From assembly GCF_900143015.1 (NCBI RefSeq), contig NZ_FSRT01000001.1:1984001-2048000 (forward strand): 64,000 bases of DNA. The letters are read 5' to 3'. The translations under genes were made by a program, and so were the position numbers. Positions within the stretch are counted from its first letter, which is position 1. Every line of letters begins with the position of its first letter. The DNA comes from Fibrobacter sp. UWB11. GTDB lineage: Bacteria > Fibrobacterota > Fibrobacteria > Fibrobacterales > Fibrobacteraceae. Of this stretch, positions 1-8,042 are shown in pieces. The notes beneath the pieces are model-generated. The model was not told the origin of the DNA. It ran no database searches and saw nothing but the letters and a program-made list of their open reading frames with translations.

Positions 1-242
1 CCGGTAACGAAATCGGCGACCGTCACCCGAAAATCGGAAACGGCGTGATGCTCGGAGCCCATGCCCAGTTGCTCGGCAACATCCACATTGGCGATGGCGC
101 TAAGATTGGCGCAGGCGCCGTGGTGCTTTGCGATGTTCCGGCTCACACGACGTATGCAGGCGTGCCAGCTGTTCAGGTAGGCCACCCGCACGACGACATG
201 CCGAGCTTCAACATGCAACAGGACTTCACGCGAGACGTTTAA
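1..242 (+). CDS. cysE: Serine O-acetyltransferase, C-terminal part
   Basis: Partial gene; the reading frame is open from base 3 and ends at a TAA at 240-242. CysE acetylates L-serine with acetyl-CoA in the cytoplasm, the first step of cysteine synthesis. The visible residues form left-handed beta-helix hexapeptide repeats (KIGNGVMLGAHAQLLGNIHI, then GDGAKIGAGAVVL) followed by the family-typical DVPAHTTYAGVPA. That stretch closes the acetyl-CoA site in this family. The N-terminal helical domain lies outside the window. The gene runs 16 bases ahead of nth on the same strand. Another hexapeptide acetyltransferase is possible, but DVP-x-x-x-T-x-x-GVPA after the coil favours CysE. Confidence 0.8.
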   Translation, partial: GNEIGDRHPKIGNGVMLGAHAQLLGNIHIGDGAKIGAGAVVLCDVPAHTTYAGVPAVQVGHPHDDMPSFNMQQDFTRDV

Positions 243-257
243 ACGAAAGTAGCGCGA

Positions 258-884
258 ATGAACAAGACTGCAAAAATCAAATTCATTGGCGAAAAGCTGG
301 ACGAACTCTTTCCAGATCCCCCTATTCCTTTAAATTACACGAACCCCTTCACGATGCTTGTCGCAGTTGTCCTGAGCGCCCAATGCACAGACATCCGCGT
401 GAACCAGGTGACCGAAGTCCTTTTCAAGCTTGCCGACACGCCTCAAAAAATGCTCAAACTCGGTGTCGACCGCATTGCCGAAATCATCAAGCCCTGCGGA
501 TTCTTTAACACCAAGAGCGTAAACATCTACAAACTCTCGCAGGCGCTCGTCAAAAAATTCAAGGGCGAAGTTCCGCACACATTCGAAGAGCTTGAAAGCT
601 TGCCCGGCGTGGGCCACAAGACGGCAAGCGTCATCATGATCCACATTTTCAAGATTCCGGCCTTCCCCGTCGACACGCACATTCACCGCCTTGCAGAACG
701 CTGGGGGTTAAGCGATGGTTCGAGCGTCGAAAAGACCGAAGCAGACCTAAAAAAAGCTTTTCCCAAAGAAGAATGGGAAAAGCGTCATTTGCAAATCATT
801 TATTTTGGTCGTACCTACTGCAAGGCTCGCGGGCATAAAGACGAAGAATGCCCGATTTGCAGTGTTGTCAATAAGCACGGGTAA
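258..884 (+). CDS. nth: Endonuclease III (base-excision repair DNA glycosylase/AP lyase)
   Basis: 208 residues, the usual length. The enzyme removes oxidised pyrimidines and nicks abasic sites. The helix-hairpin-helix LPGVGHKTA holds the catalytic lysine, and VDTHIHRLAERWGL holds the catalytic aspartate. The C-terminal iron-sulphur region is unusual. The family pattern is Cys-x6-Cys-x2-Cys-x5-Cys. Here there is one Cys (in RTYCKARG), then nine residues to CPIC, and the protein ends at SVVNKHG with no fourth cysteine. The cluster may therefore be absent or altered. It follows cysE by 16 bases and may be cotranscribed. The identification is firm; only the cluster state is uncertain. Confidence 0.93.
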   Translation: MNKTAKIKFIGEKLDELFPDPPIPLNYTNPFTMLVAVVLSAQCTDIRVNQVTEVLFKLADTPQKMLKLGVDRIAEIIKPCGFFNTKSVNIYKLSQALVKKFKGEVPHTFEELESLPGVGHKTASVIMIHIFKIPAFPVDTHIHRLAERWGLSDGSSVEKTEADLKKAFPKEEWEKRHLQIIYFGRTYCKARGHKDEECPICSVVNKHG

Positions 885-900
885 AATTCTCTAAAAGGCG

Positions 901-922
901 ATTCCGGCACAACGGCCGGAAT
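901..922. repeat. Hairpin 16 bases downstream of nth
   Basis: ATTCCGGC at 901-908 pairs with GCCGGAAT at 915-922. The hairpin lies just after nth and begins a repeat-rich gap. There is no T tract, so a terminator role is not clear. Confidence 0.6.
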
Positions 923-935
923 GACATACAAGGTT

Positions 936-985
936 AGACAGCACGAACGCTTGCGTTCGTATTGGACAACCGCAGTTGTCAAGCC
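936..985 (-). repeat. Interspersed hairpin repeat, copy 7 (degenerate)
   Basis: A 7-bp stem ACGAACG/CGTTCGT closes a CTTG loop at 943-960. A second hairpin, GACAAC/GTTGTC, spans 965-980. Layout and loop match the repeat family described for 42409-42493, but the flanking conserved words are mostly lost. The short sequence CCTCGAAGAGGAATGAC follows and recurs at 1141-1157. Confidence 0.6.
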
Positions 986-1002
986 TCGAAGAGGAATGAC
1001 AT

Positions 1003-1058
1003 GCAAGGCGAGAGCAGCAAGAATGAGCGAACTCATTCTTATTGCCGAGCCGCAGAGT
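1003..1058 (-). repeat. Interspersed hairpin repeat, copy 5
   Basis: CAAGGCGAG, a spacer, then a 9-bp stem AAGAATGAG/CTCATTCTT with loop CGAA at 1019-1040, followed by CCGAGCCGC. The flanking words match the copies at 5166-5246, 36297-36378 and 42409-42493, whereas the stem sequence is unique and self-complementary. It lies between the converging nth and DUF3300 genes, so it has no promoter role here. Confidence 0.75.
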
Positions 1059-1082
1059 CATGTGCTTGCACAATGACAACGA

Positions 1083-1150
1083 AGCCGAGCGATGCAGAAA
1101 CATGCTTGCATGTTTCTATATCCGAGGCGAACATGTCATGCCTCGAAGAG
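1083..1150 (-). repeat. Interspersed hairpin repeat, copy 6
   Basis: The 9-bp stem AGAAACATG/CATGTTTCT with loop CTTG spans 1096-1117 and is flanked by AAGCCGAGC and ATCCGAGGCG. It is the third hairpin of this family in the 287-base gap between nth and the DUF3300 gene. The word GAGGAATGACAACGAAGCCGA, or a close form, recurs around it. Confidence 0.7.
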
Positions 1151-1171
1151 GAATGACAACGAAGCCGAACG

Positions 1172-2206
1172 TTACCTTCTACGCGACGGTGGCGGAGGTG
1201 GATTATGCGGTCCAGGACGACGTTCTGCTCTGCGTGAATCCCGGTTATCATCCGAACTCGAAGCCTGCGGAGGCGGAGGTGGAACCGGACGCTTGTAATT
1301 TGACGGCGGAGGAGGCGGTGCCGAAGTTGTACGCGGTTCCGGTGCAGCCGACTTGTTCAAGCCCTTCCCATCCCTAAAACTATTAGAACGCGGAGGCGGA
1401 GGTGCTGCCGGACGTTTATAATTCGGAGGTGGCGGATTATCAAAATGCCTAGGCGCAGGTCTGTCGCGGAGCCTATCATGACGTGGCGGGCGAACAGATT
1501 CGTGAAAACGACGATGACGCGGAGGTGGCGCATAGCGGTGCGGATGGCGGTAATGCGGGCGGCGATGCACCCAATCGTAATAGAACGGATCCCAGCCCCA
1601 ATAAACAAGACCAGCACCAGTCCAAACCCCATTCACATAGCGAATGCGGATATTACCATCCGATACGACATAATAAACGACACGCGGATCGTATTCAGGA
1701 ACATACACGTATTCTTCGCGGACAGGCTGAATCGAAACATTTTCGTTCACTGTCACAGAAACCTTGTCATCGCTATTCAAATAACCATTCTTATGAGCAA
1801 CCCTGCGCATTCTCTGCACGGCATCCATCACGTCGGCCTTTTGCATTTCAACAGCTTCGCCGAGCTGATGAGACCAAGTTGCATATTTCGCTAATTTGCG
1901 CAGTACATCCGGGAACGGAATGAGTGCAATCACCGATTCGTCGTAATCGAGTTCAGCTCGTTCAATTGCAGCTGCCAAATCATCACCTTTCAAATGGCGA
2001 TTTGCAGTTGCAAATGCAGATGCGCTTGGGAGGTCTTCGCCATGCGTTGTAGCATCAAGAACATGCACCAACAACGGGTCAGGATAAAGCGCAATCGTCG
2101 AAACGAGTGTATCCAATTCCGCAGGCGTATAGCGGTTCTGGGCATTCGCCATTCCTGCCAAAAGAAACACTAGCGGCAGAACATATTTTAGCGTTTTCTT
2201 AAACAT
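1172..2206 (-). CDS. Secreted DUF3300-family protein
   Basis: 344 residues with a signal peptide (cleavage probably after MANA). Residues about 24-170 (YTPAELDTLVSTIALYPDPL and onward) match the DUF3300 pattern: a small helical periplasmic domain of unknown function. The segment EEYVYVPEYDPRVVYYV follows. The last 150 residues are low complexity: a His/Arg/Pro stretch, then repeated units such as PPPPSNYKRP, likely an extended surface or wall-contacting tail. The start is fixed by a strong AAGGAGG seven bases upstream. A Pro/His-rich tail is common in this family. The molecular function is unknown. Confidence 0.8.
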   Translation of the reverse strand: MFKKTLKYVLPLVFLLAGMANAQNRYTPAELDTLVSTIALYPDPLLVHVLDATTHGEDLPSASAFATANRHLKGDDLAAAIERAELDYDESVIALIPFPDVLRKLAKYATWSHQLGEAVEMQKADVMDAVQRMRRVAHKNGYLNSDDKVSVTVNENVSIQPVREEYVYVPEYDPRVVYYVVSDGNIRIRYVNGVWTGAGLVYWGWDPFYYDWVHRRPHYRHPHRYAPPPRHRRFHESVRPPRHDRLRDRPAPRHFDNPPPPNYKRPAAPPPPRSNSFRDGKGLNKSAAPEPRTTSAPPPPPSNYKRPVPPPPPQASSSDDNRDSRRAERRPGPHNPPPPPSRRR

Positions 2207-2282
2207 AGGAACCTCCTTATCCTTAAATTACATCTTATTAGATGCAGCCGACCAGCCCTTGGTTTCAAGATATTCAAAAAAA

Positions 2283-3260
2283 TTATTTTCGATTAGCCCA
2301 AATCAAGTAATCCTTGAGAGCCTCAATTTGCTTTTGTTCCAAAAGAAGCGCGATATTTGGATTATCAAGAAGAATGATTTCATAAAAGATAAAATCGCCC
2401 AATTTATCCGCATCCAAAACCTTGTCGAGCCTGCTCAAGACTTCAACGGAACCCTTATGAGAATCCATAAACGGAAGAAGTCCCATCAAACATTCTCTAT
2501 ACTTCTTTTCCCATGAGCCTGCCATTTTCTTATACTCAGGTTCATACTTCCAAGCTGCCTGAACAAACGCATAATACGACCAAATCGAATCGGCAACAAT
2601 ATTCACGTTACCCGTTGCTGAATCTCGGGACATTTTCACTTGCGGATTGAATGTCCAATTTTTCATACTAAGTCCGTTGTCATCAAAAATCTGCTTGCGC
2701 ACGGCTTCTAGTCGCGGGTTGTTGCGGTTCAATACTTTTGCAATTGAAATTTCTTGAAGAGCCTTTTCCTTTTGACCCTTAATCTTATAAACATCGGCAA
2801 GCAACCAATGCGCTAGAAAATCTATGTAATTAGCATCAATGGCCTTTTTGTACCATAATTCAGCCTTATCCCATTTTTTCTCCATTCCATAAGTTTGTGC
2901 AATATAGGTTATCGCGTTATACAACTTAGGGTCTTGCTGCAAAGCCAGCGTATAAGCATCGCGAGCCTTGGCATACTGATGCGAGCCAAAATAACTTTCT
3001 GCCTTATCAAATAATTTTTTCGCTTCGCCCTTCGGTTCAAACGACTTTAAGACATAGCCATCAGCCGTTTTTTCGCGGTAAACCTGAATATTAATCATCT
3101 TACTGCGATCCGGTACAGGAATCGGTTTTTCAAGGAACTTCAAAGAATATGCCGTTTTGGAATCCTTAATGATATCCATAGCCTTTTTTAACGGATTTTC
3201 GACTTCGGCAAAAGAAAGCGTGACAAACACGCAAAGCAGCATCAGGATTTTATTTTTCAT
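2283..3260 (-). CDS. Secreted tetratricopeptide-repeat protein
   Basis: 325 residues. An N-terminal signal peptide (KILMLLCVFVTLSFA) precedes a mature part with TPR-like helices at about residues 85-190 (LFDKAESYFGSHQYAKARDA; AELWYKKAIDANY; KALQEISIAKVL). The C-terminal part is helical and matches nothing I recognise. TPR units bind protein partners, so a periplasmic scaffold role is the most that can be inferred. AAGGAA lies upstream of the ATG. It is transcribed leftward behind glnS but beyond the terminator at 3325-3352, so it is probably a separate unit. Confidence 0.7.
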   Translation of the reverse strand: MKNKILMLLCVFVTLSFAEVENPLKKAMDIIKDSKTAYSLKFLEKPIPVPDRSKMINIQVYREKTADGYVLKSFEPKGEAKKLFDKAESYFGSHQYAKARDAYTLALQQDPKLYNAITYIAQTYGMEKKWDKAELWYKKAIDANYIDFLAHWLLADVYKIKGQKEKALQEISIAKVLNRNNPRLEAVRKQIFDDNGLSMKNWTFNPQVKMSRDSATGNVNIVADSIWSYYAFVQAAWKYEPEYKKMAGSWEKKYRECLMGLLPFMDSHKGSVEVLSRLDKVLDADKLGDFIFYEIILLDNPNIALLLEQKQIEALKDYLIWANRK

Positions 3261-3324
3261 AAACCCATTCCTTCTTAGTTGAGTCTATAAAACAAAATAC
3301 AAAATGTCCGACAAAAAACAAAAG

Positions 3325-3352
3325 ACCCCGGCTGTTAAACCGAGGTATTAAA
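3325..3352 (-). terminator. Rho-independent terminator of glnS
   Basis: Read leftward: ACCTCGG, an eight-base loop, CCGGGGT (one mismatch), then CTTTTGTTTTTT. It lies beyond the repeat that follows glnS. Confidence 0.65.
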
Positions 3353-3361
3353 ATCTAATTC

Positions 3362-3453
3362 TAATTAGAACCAAGCGAGACAAGGCGCGAACCCCCGTAG
3401 CGTACTAAGCGTACGTGAGGGGGTGAGCAACGCCGTATCGCGAAGGTTATAAT
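3362..3453. repeat. Second intergenic repeat family, single copy
   Basis: Contains ACAAGGCGCGAACCCCC, the palindrome CGTACTAAGCGTACG and GGGGGTGAGCAACGCCG, bounded by TTCTAATTAGAA and ATAATTAGAATT at its ends. CCCCC(G)/GGGGG and GGCG/CGCC are placed to pair, giving one long imperfect hairpin around the palindrome. Sequences with CAAGGCG...AGCAACGCCG ends are scattered in many bacterial genomes (from general knowledge). It lies between glnS and its terminator. Confidence 0.65.
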
Positions 3454-3460
3454 TAGAATT

Positions 3461-5128
3461 TTACTTTGTTGGATTAAAGCTGTCTTTCAATCCCACAGTT
3501 CTGTTAAACACGAGGTGACCCGGCTTGGAGTCTTCGCTATCAAGGCAGAAGTAGCCCTGACGCATGAACTGGAAACGGTCTTCGAGCTTGGCATCGGCGA
3601 GAGCGGGTTCCACCTTGGCTTGCTTAATGACCATGGAATTCGGGTTCAGGTAATCGTGCCAGTCTTCGCCTTCCGGGACCTGGGCAGGATCTTCGAGCGT
3701 GAACAAGTTATCAATGAGGCGCACTTCGGCATCCACAGCGTGTGCGGCAGAAACCCAGTGGATCGTGCCCTTGACCTTGCGGCCATCCGGAGATTCGCCA
3801 CCCTTGCTGAGCGGGTCATAAACGCAGTGGATCACCTTGACCTTGCCGTCTGCATCCTTTTCGACACTCTTGCAAGTGACAAAGTAAGCACCCTTGAGGC
3901 GGACTTCGCCTTCCGGCTTCAAGCGGAAGTACTTCTTCGGCGGTTCTTCCATAAAGTCATCAGCTTCGATGTAGAGTTCACCGCTGAACGGAACCTTGCG
4001 CGTACCGGCATTCGGGTCGTTCGGGTTGTTCTCGACTTCGATCATTTCGACCTTGCCTGCTTCCCAGTTGTCAATCACGAGCTTGACCGGATCAATCACG
4101 GCCATCACGCGGTTAGCGGTCTGGTTCAATTCTTCGCGGATGCAGAAGTAAAGGAGGTTCACGTCGACCATGGAATCGGCCTTGGAAACACCGATGCGGC
4201 TGCAGAACTCACGGATGGAACTCGGGGTAAAGCCACGGCGGCGGAAACCGCAAACGGTCGGCATACGCGGGTCGTTCCAGCCAAGCACAGCCTTTGTCTG
4301 CACAAGTTCGAGGAGCTTGCGTTTGCTCATCATCGTGTACGTGAGGTTCAAACGAGCAAATTCAATCTGCTGCGGACGGTTCTGCAAACCAAGTTCAATG
4401 AGGAACCAATCATAAAGCGGACGGTGGGCTTCGAACTCGAGCGTGCAGATGGAGTGCGTGATGCCTTCAATCCAGTCGCTGATCGGGTGGGCAAAGTCAT
4501 ACATCGGGTAGATGCACCACTTGTCGCCAGTGCGATGGTGCGTGCAATGCTTGATGCGGTAGATGACCGGATCGCGCATGTTCATGTTCGGGCTTGCGAG
4601 GTCGACCTTGGCACGGAGGCACTTTTCGCCGTCGGCGTACTTGCCGTCGCGCATTTCGTGGAAGAGCTTCATGTTCTCTTCAACGCTGCGGTCGCGGTAG
4701 GGGCTCGGGCGGGATGGCTTGCCGGCGTCATTGCCGCGGTATTCCTGCATTTCGTCGCGAGTCAAATCTTCGACGTAAGCCTTACCCATTTCAATCATCT
4801 TTTCGGCAAAGGCGTAAATCTGGTCGTAGTAGTCGCTTGCGAAAAATTCTTCTTTCCATTCAAAGCCGAGCCACTTCACGTCTTCACGGATAGAATCGAC
4901 GTATTCCACGTCTTCCTTGGTCGGGTTCGTGTCGTCGAAGCGGAGGTTCGTAAAGCCACCGAACTTTTTGGCGGTGCCGAAGTTCAAGCAGATGGACTTG
5001 GCATGGCCAATGTGAATGTAGCCGTTCGGTTCGGGCGGGAAACGCGTCAGCACGTGATCGCGCTTGCCGGTTTGGAGGTCGTTAACGATAATGTCCTGAA
5101 TAAAATTCGAAGATTCGGGGATTTCCAT
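3461..5128 (-). CDS. glnS: Glutaminyl-tRNA synthetase
   Basis: 555 residues, normal for bacterial GlnRS. It charges tRNA-Gln directly in the cytoplasm. The class I signature [15 protein letters not shown] lies near residue 30, and the KMSKS equivalent TMMSKRKL near residue 270. [10 protein letters not shown] and the [12 protein letters not shown] stretch are typical GlnRS segments, and the C-terminal half is the two-barrel anticodon-binding region. The start is supported by AAAAGGA ten bases upstream. A TATCTTTC box lies at 5157-5164, directly against a hairpin-repeat copy. Presence of GlnRS suggests that direct charging of tRNA-Gln is used. Confidence 0.97.
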   Translation of the reverse strand: MEIPESSNFIQDIIVNDLQTGKRDHVLTRFPPEPNGYIHIGHAKSICLNFGTAKKFGGFTNLRFDDTNPTKEDVEYVDSIREDVKWLGFEWKEEFFASDYYDQIYAFAEKMIEMGKAYVEDLTRDEMQEYRGNDAGKPSRPSPYRDRSVEENMKLFHEMRDGKYADGEKCLRAKVDLASPNMNMRDPVIYRIKHCTHHRTGDKWCIYPMYDFAHPISDWIEGITHSICTLEFEAHRPLYDWFLIELGLQNRPQQIEFARLNLTYTMMSKRKLLELVQTKAVLGWNDPRMPTVCGFRRRGFTPSSIREFCSRIGVSKADSMVDVNLLYFCIREELNQTANRVMAVIDPVKLVIDNWEAGKVEMIEVENNPNDPNAGTRKVPFSGELYIEADDFMEEPPKKYFRLKPEGEVRLKGAYFVTCKSVEKDADGKVKVIHCVYDPLSKGGESPDGRKVKGTIHWVSAAHAVDAEVRLIDNLFTLEDPAQVPEGEDWHDYLNPNSMVIKQAKVEPALADAKLEDRFQFMRQGYFCLDSEDSKPGHLVFNRTVGLKDSFNPTK

Positions 5129-5156
5129 AACAGGGTCCTTTTAAAATTTTACGAGG

Positions 5157-5164
5157 GAAAGATA
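5157..5164 (-). promoter_or_regulatory. -7-type box TATCTTTC upstream of glnS
   Basis: Read leftward, TATCTTTC lies about 28 bases before the glnS ATG and one base after the CCTTGCACACTTTT end of the repeat. It resembles the Bacteroidota -7 element TAnnTTTG. Confidence 0.5.
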
Positions 5165-5165
5165 G

Positions 5166-5246
5166 AAAAGTGTGCAAGGTGAGTCATGCACGAAAACTTG
5201 TTTTCGTATGTGCGAACCGCAGCCACGGACGCCGAAGGCGTCAAAA
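5166..5246 (-). repeat. Interspersed hairpin repeat, copy 1
   Basis: Read toward glnS, the order is: hairpin GACGCC-TTC-GGCGTC (5228-5242), linker CGTGGCTGCGGTTC, a 7-bp stem ACGAAAA/TTTTCGT with loop CAAG (5190-5207), and the terminal word CACCTTGCACACTTTT. The order and conserved words match copies 2 and 3. The glnS promoter box starts one base beyond the end. Confidence 0.8.
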
Positions 5247-5298
5247 GTAGGGAGTCAGAAGTAGGAAGTAGGCTTAGCATTTCTATTTTTACGTTAGA

Positions 5299-6213
5299 AT
5301 GGCAAATATTGGATATAGCTTTTTACTGGTTCTGGCAGCATTCCTTTGGGGATCGACCTTTGTCGCACAAATTGAGGGGAACGACATCGGTCCGTTCGCT
5401 TTCGTATGCATGCGTAATTTTATTGCAACCGGAGTCCTTTTCGGGCTCGCCAACATTTTAGACAAACTTGGTAAAAATCCAAGGCGCCCCAAGAACAAAG
5501 AAGACCGTCGCAAGCTCTGGAAAGCAGGCTTATTCTGCGGGCTTACGCTTTTCTTTGCGATGAACTTGCAACAGACGGGGCTTTACCTGGGGTGCTCGGC
5601 CGGGAAAGCGGGGTTCCTCACCACTTGCTACATCATTTTCGTCCCGATTCTAAGCCTGTTTTTCGGCAAGAGGATTTCTACTAAGATTTGGCTTTGCGTA
5701 GCCATTACAGTCGTAGGACTTTATCTGCTCTGCATCAAGGGCGATTTTTCAATCGAGATTTCCGATACAGTTCTGCTATTGTGCGCACTCGCCTTTGCAA
5801 GCCACATTTTGGTCATTGACCGGTTCGGCACTCACGTCGACAACATTCGACTTTCGGCAATCCAGTTTCTCGTGGTTGCAACACTTTCGATTTTCCCGAT
5901 GTTTTTCGTGGACTTAAAAGGGAATTTCGCGGGTTTCGGCAACATTGTCGAAGTCTATTCGCATTTCAAGCCGTGGATTCCGCTTTTATATGCGGCCATC
6001 CTTTCGAGTTGCGTGGCATTCACTTTGCAGATTATTGCACAAAATAAAATTAGGCCCACCCTAGCATCGCTATTGATGAGCCTTGAATCTGTTTTTTCTG
6101 TAATTTCTGGATGGGCGGTTCTTGGCGAACGATTCACACTTCAAGAAGGAATCGGCTGCGTGCTAATGTTCACCGCCGTCATCCTTGCGCAAATCGATTT
6201 TAAGCACCATTAA
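5299..6213 (+). CDS. EamA-family (DMT superfamily) permease
   Basis: 304 residues with about ten hydrophobic segments in two EamA halves. The first begins FLLVLAAFLWGSTFVAQ, and the second contains PLLYAAILSSCVAFTLQIIAQ and LASLLMSLESVFSVISGWAVLGE, a very typical EamA ending. It is an inner-membrane transporter of metabolites or amino acids whose substrate cannot be told from sequence. There is no Shine-Dalgarno; a TATTTTTA box sits seven bases before the ATG. Its TAA overlaps the stop codon of the converging antiporter gene in a shared TTAA, so the two ends share bases 6210-6213. Confidence 0.9.
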   Translation: MANIGYSFLLVLAAFLWGSTFVAQIEGNDIGPFAFVCMRNFIATGVLFGLANILDKLGKNPRRPKNKEDRRKLWKAGLFCGLTLFFAMNLQQTGLYLGCSAGKAGFLTTCYIIFVPILSLFFGKRISTKIWLCVAITVVGLYLLCIKGDFSIEISDTVLLLCALAFASHILVIDRFGTHVDNIRLSAIQFLVVATLSIFPMFFVDLKGNFAGFGNIVEVYSHFKPWIPLLYAAILSSCVAFTLQIIAQNKIRPTLASLLMSLESVFSVISGWAVLGERFTLQEGIGCVLMFTAVILAQIDFKHH

Positions 6214-7727
6214 CCTTTTTTCTTAGCACGCTTTTTAAGCAACACAAGCGTGCCAAAGGTAAGCACAAAGCCGAACAACAACGAAAGTACAGCGCTACGG
6301 GTTAACCCCGCGACAATGTAAGTGATGAACGAAATTGCCGCCACAACAAGTACATACGGGATTTGTGTATTGACGTGATTCACGTGATTACATTCCGCAC
6401 CGGCACTTGCCATAATCGTCGTATCCGAAATCGGAGAACTGTGGTCACCGCAAACGGCACCCGCCATACAAGCCGAAATGGAAATAATCATGAGGCTGTA
6501 ATCCACGCCACCAAAGGCTGCAACGACAATCGGGATGAGGATTCCGAACGTGCCCCAGGAAGTTCCTGTCGCAAAAGCGAGGAACGCAGCAATCACAAAA
6601 ATAATCGCCGGCATAAAGTTCATGAATCCAGAAGCGCCACCTTTTACAAGGCCAGCCACAAATTCCTTCGCGCCAAGTGCATCCGTCGTGCCCTTGAGAG
6701 TCCATGCCAAAGCCAAAATCAAAATTGCAGGAACCATCGCCTTGAAGCCATCCGGCAAGCAGGCCATGCAATGGTTAAAGCGCAACACGCGGCGGCTCAT
6801 GTAGAAACATACGGTAAAGATAAACGCACCAAACGAACCAATCGCAAGACCGACAGAAGCATCGCTTGAAGCAAACGCATCGACAAAGCCCTTCGCCGCA
6901 TCGCCTGATGCAAAATAACCGCCAGTATAAATCATGCCAAGCACGCAGAACACAATCAAGGATGCAATCGGAATCACAAGGTCGAGAACACCACCCTTAG
7001 TCTCCATCAAGTTCAACGCTTCCAGTTTTGCATCCATCGCATTATCATCCGATTCAAACTTTTTCATCGGTCCGATATTCACATTCCAAAAGACAACAAG
7101 GAACAAAGTAAAAATAGTCAACAAAGCATAGAAGTTAAAAGGAATCGCCTTGATGAAAAGAGTGAGTCCATCCTCGCCTTCCACGAATCCCGAAACCGCT
7201 GCAGCCCAAGAACTGATGGGAGCGATAATGCAAATAGGCGCCGCCGTAGAATCAATCAAGTATGCGAGTTTTTCATGGCTCACCTTGAAGCGGTCCGTCA
7301 CCGGACGCATCACGCTACCGACCGTGAGGCAATTGAAATAGTCATCGATAAAAATCAAGATGCCAAAGCAAACCGTTGCAATCTGCGCACCGACTTTAGA
7401 CTTAATATGAGCCTTGGCCCAGTTGCCAAATGCAGCAGAACCACCCGCCCTGTTCATGAGCGCAACCATAGCCCCCAACATAACAAGGAACACGAGAATA
7501 CCCACGTTATAAGGGTCTGCAACTTTTGCAATCAAGCCATTCTTGAAAACGGCATCAAAGAATCCCGAGCCAGTTCCTTGACAAAGAAGGAGCCCACCGA
7601 CAATGACGCCCACAAAAAGCGATGAGTAAACTTCTTTACTGACAAGGGCTAGAATAATTGCGACAAGAGCCGGCACGAGAGCCCAAAAGGTTCCGTAAGC
7701 CATTACAGTATTTGCGGCCTGTTCCAT
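6210..7727 (-). CDS. NhaC-family Na+/H+ antiporter
   Basis: 505 residues with 11-12 predicted membrane helices. The stretch GDHSSPISDTTIMASAGAE followed by CNHVNHVNTQIPY is the family hallmark, and FIDDYFNCLTVGSVMRPVTD is another conserved segment. It probably exchanges Na+ (or an organic ion) for protons across the inner membrane; family members also include amino-acid/H+ exchangers. The gene follows a 57-residue ORF by three bases, so the two should be cotranscribed. Its stop overlaps that of the converging EamA gene. Confidence 0.9.
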   Translation of the reverse strand: MEQAANTVMAYGTFWALVPALVAIILALVSKEVYSSLFVGVIVGGLLLCQGTGSGFFDAVFKNGLIAKVADPYNVGILVFLVMLGAMVALMNRAGGSAAFGNWAKAHIKSKVGAQIATVCFGILIFIDDYFNCLTVGSVMRPVTDRFKVSHEKLAYLIDSTAAPICIIAPISSWAAAVSGFVEGEDGLTLFIKAIPFNFYALLTIFTLFLVVFWNVNIGPMKKFESDDNAMDAKLEALNLMETKGGVLDLVIPIASLIVFCVLGMIYTGGYFASGDAAKGFVDAFASSDASVGLAIGSFGAFIFTVCFYMSRRVLRFNHCMACLPDGFKAMVPAILILALAWTLKGTTDALGAKEFVAGLVKGGASGFMNFMPAIIFVIAAFLAFATGTSWGTFGILIPIVVAAFGGVDYSLMIISISACMAGAVCGDHSSPISDTTIMASAGAECNHVNHVNTQIPYVLVVAAISFITYIVAGLTRSAVLSLLFGFVLTFGTLVLLKKRAKKKG

Positions 7728-7730
7728 AAA

Positions 7731-7904
7731 TTACTTTTCCTCAGGTTTCAAGGATTCAAGCGGTTTTTTTACCCCTGCATTTTCCAGTTTTTGCAAGACT
7801 TCGATAGCGTAATCTATCGCATCCAAAGAATGCGAACTTGCATACATTCTCAAGTCAGAAAGCGCATAAATAGCCCTCTGGTTATTCATTTCTTTTTCCG
7901 ACAT
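7731..7904 (-). CDS. Small protein upstream of the antiporter
   Basis: 57 residues starting MSEKEMNNQRAIYALSDL, placed by AGGAG nine bases upstream of the ATG at 7904. An in-frame ATG at 7928 lacks such a site. The product is hydrophilic and mostly helical (DAIDYAIEVLQKLENAG), with no signal or membrane segment. The stop lies three bases before the antiporter start, so the two are probably translated from one message. I do not recognise the family. A cytoplasmic accessory or regulator of the antiporter is only a guess from position. Confidence 0.65.
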   Translation of the reverse strand: MSEKEMNNQRAIYALSDLRMYASSHSLDAIDYAIEVLQKLENAGVKKPLESLKPEEK

Positions 7905-8042
7905 AAATTTCTCCTTTGCATTTTTCAAAAAAATAGCTTAAATAATCTAAATATTATTTTGCGAATTTTAACAACAATACCCATGTGATACTCCAATTTT
8001 GGAAATCATTACTATATTTCGAGCACCTTTTAAGGAGAAAAA

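Noticed and set aside
885-1171. CRISPR-like array after nth
   Set aside because: Hairpins recur but the repeats are not identical, spacing is irregular and no cas gene is near; it fits the dispersed repeat family.
3515-5182. 555-codon open frame antisense to glnS
   Set aside because: It mirrors glnS codon bias, has no recognisable domains, and glnS is certain.
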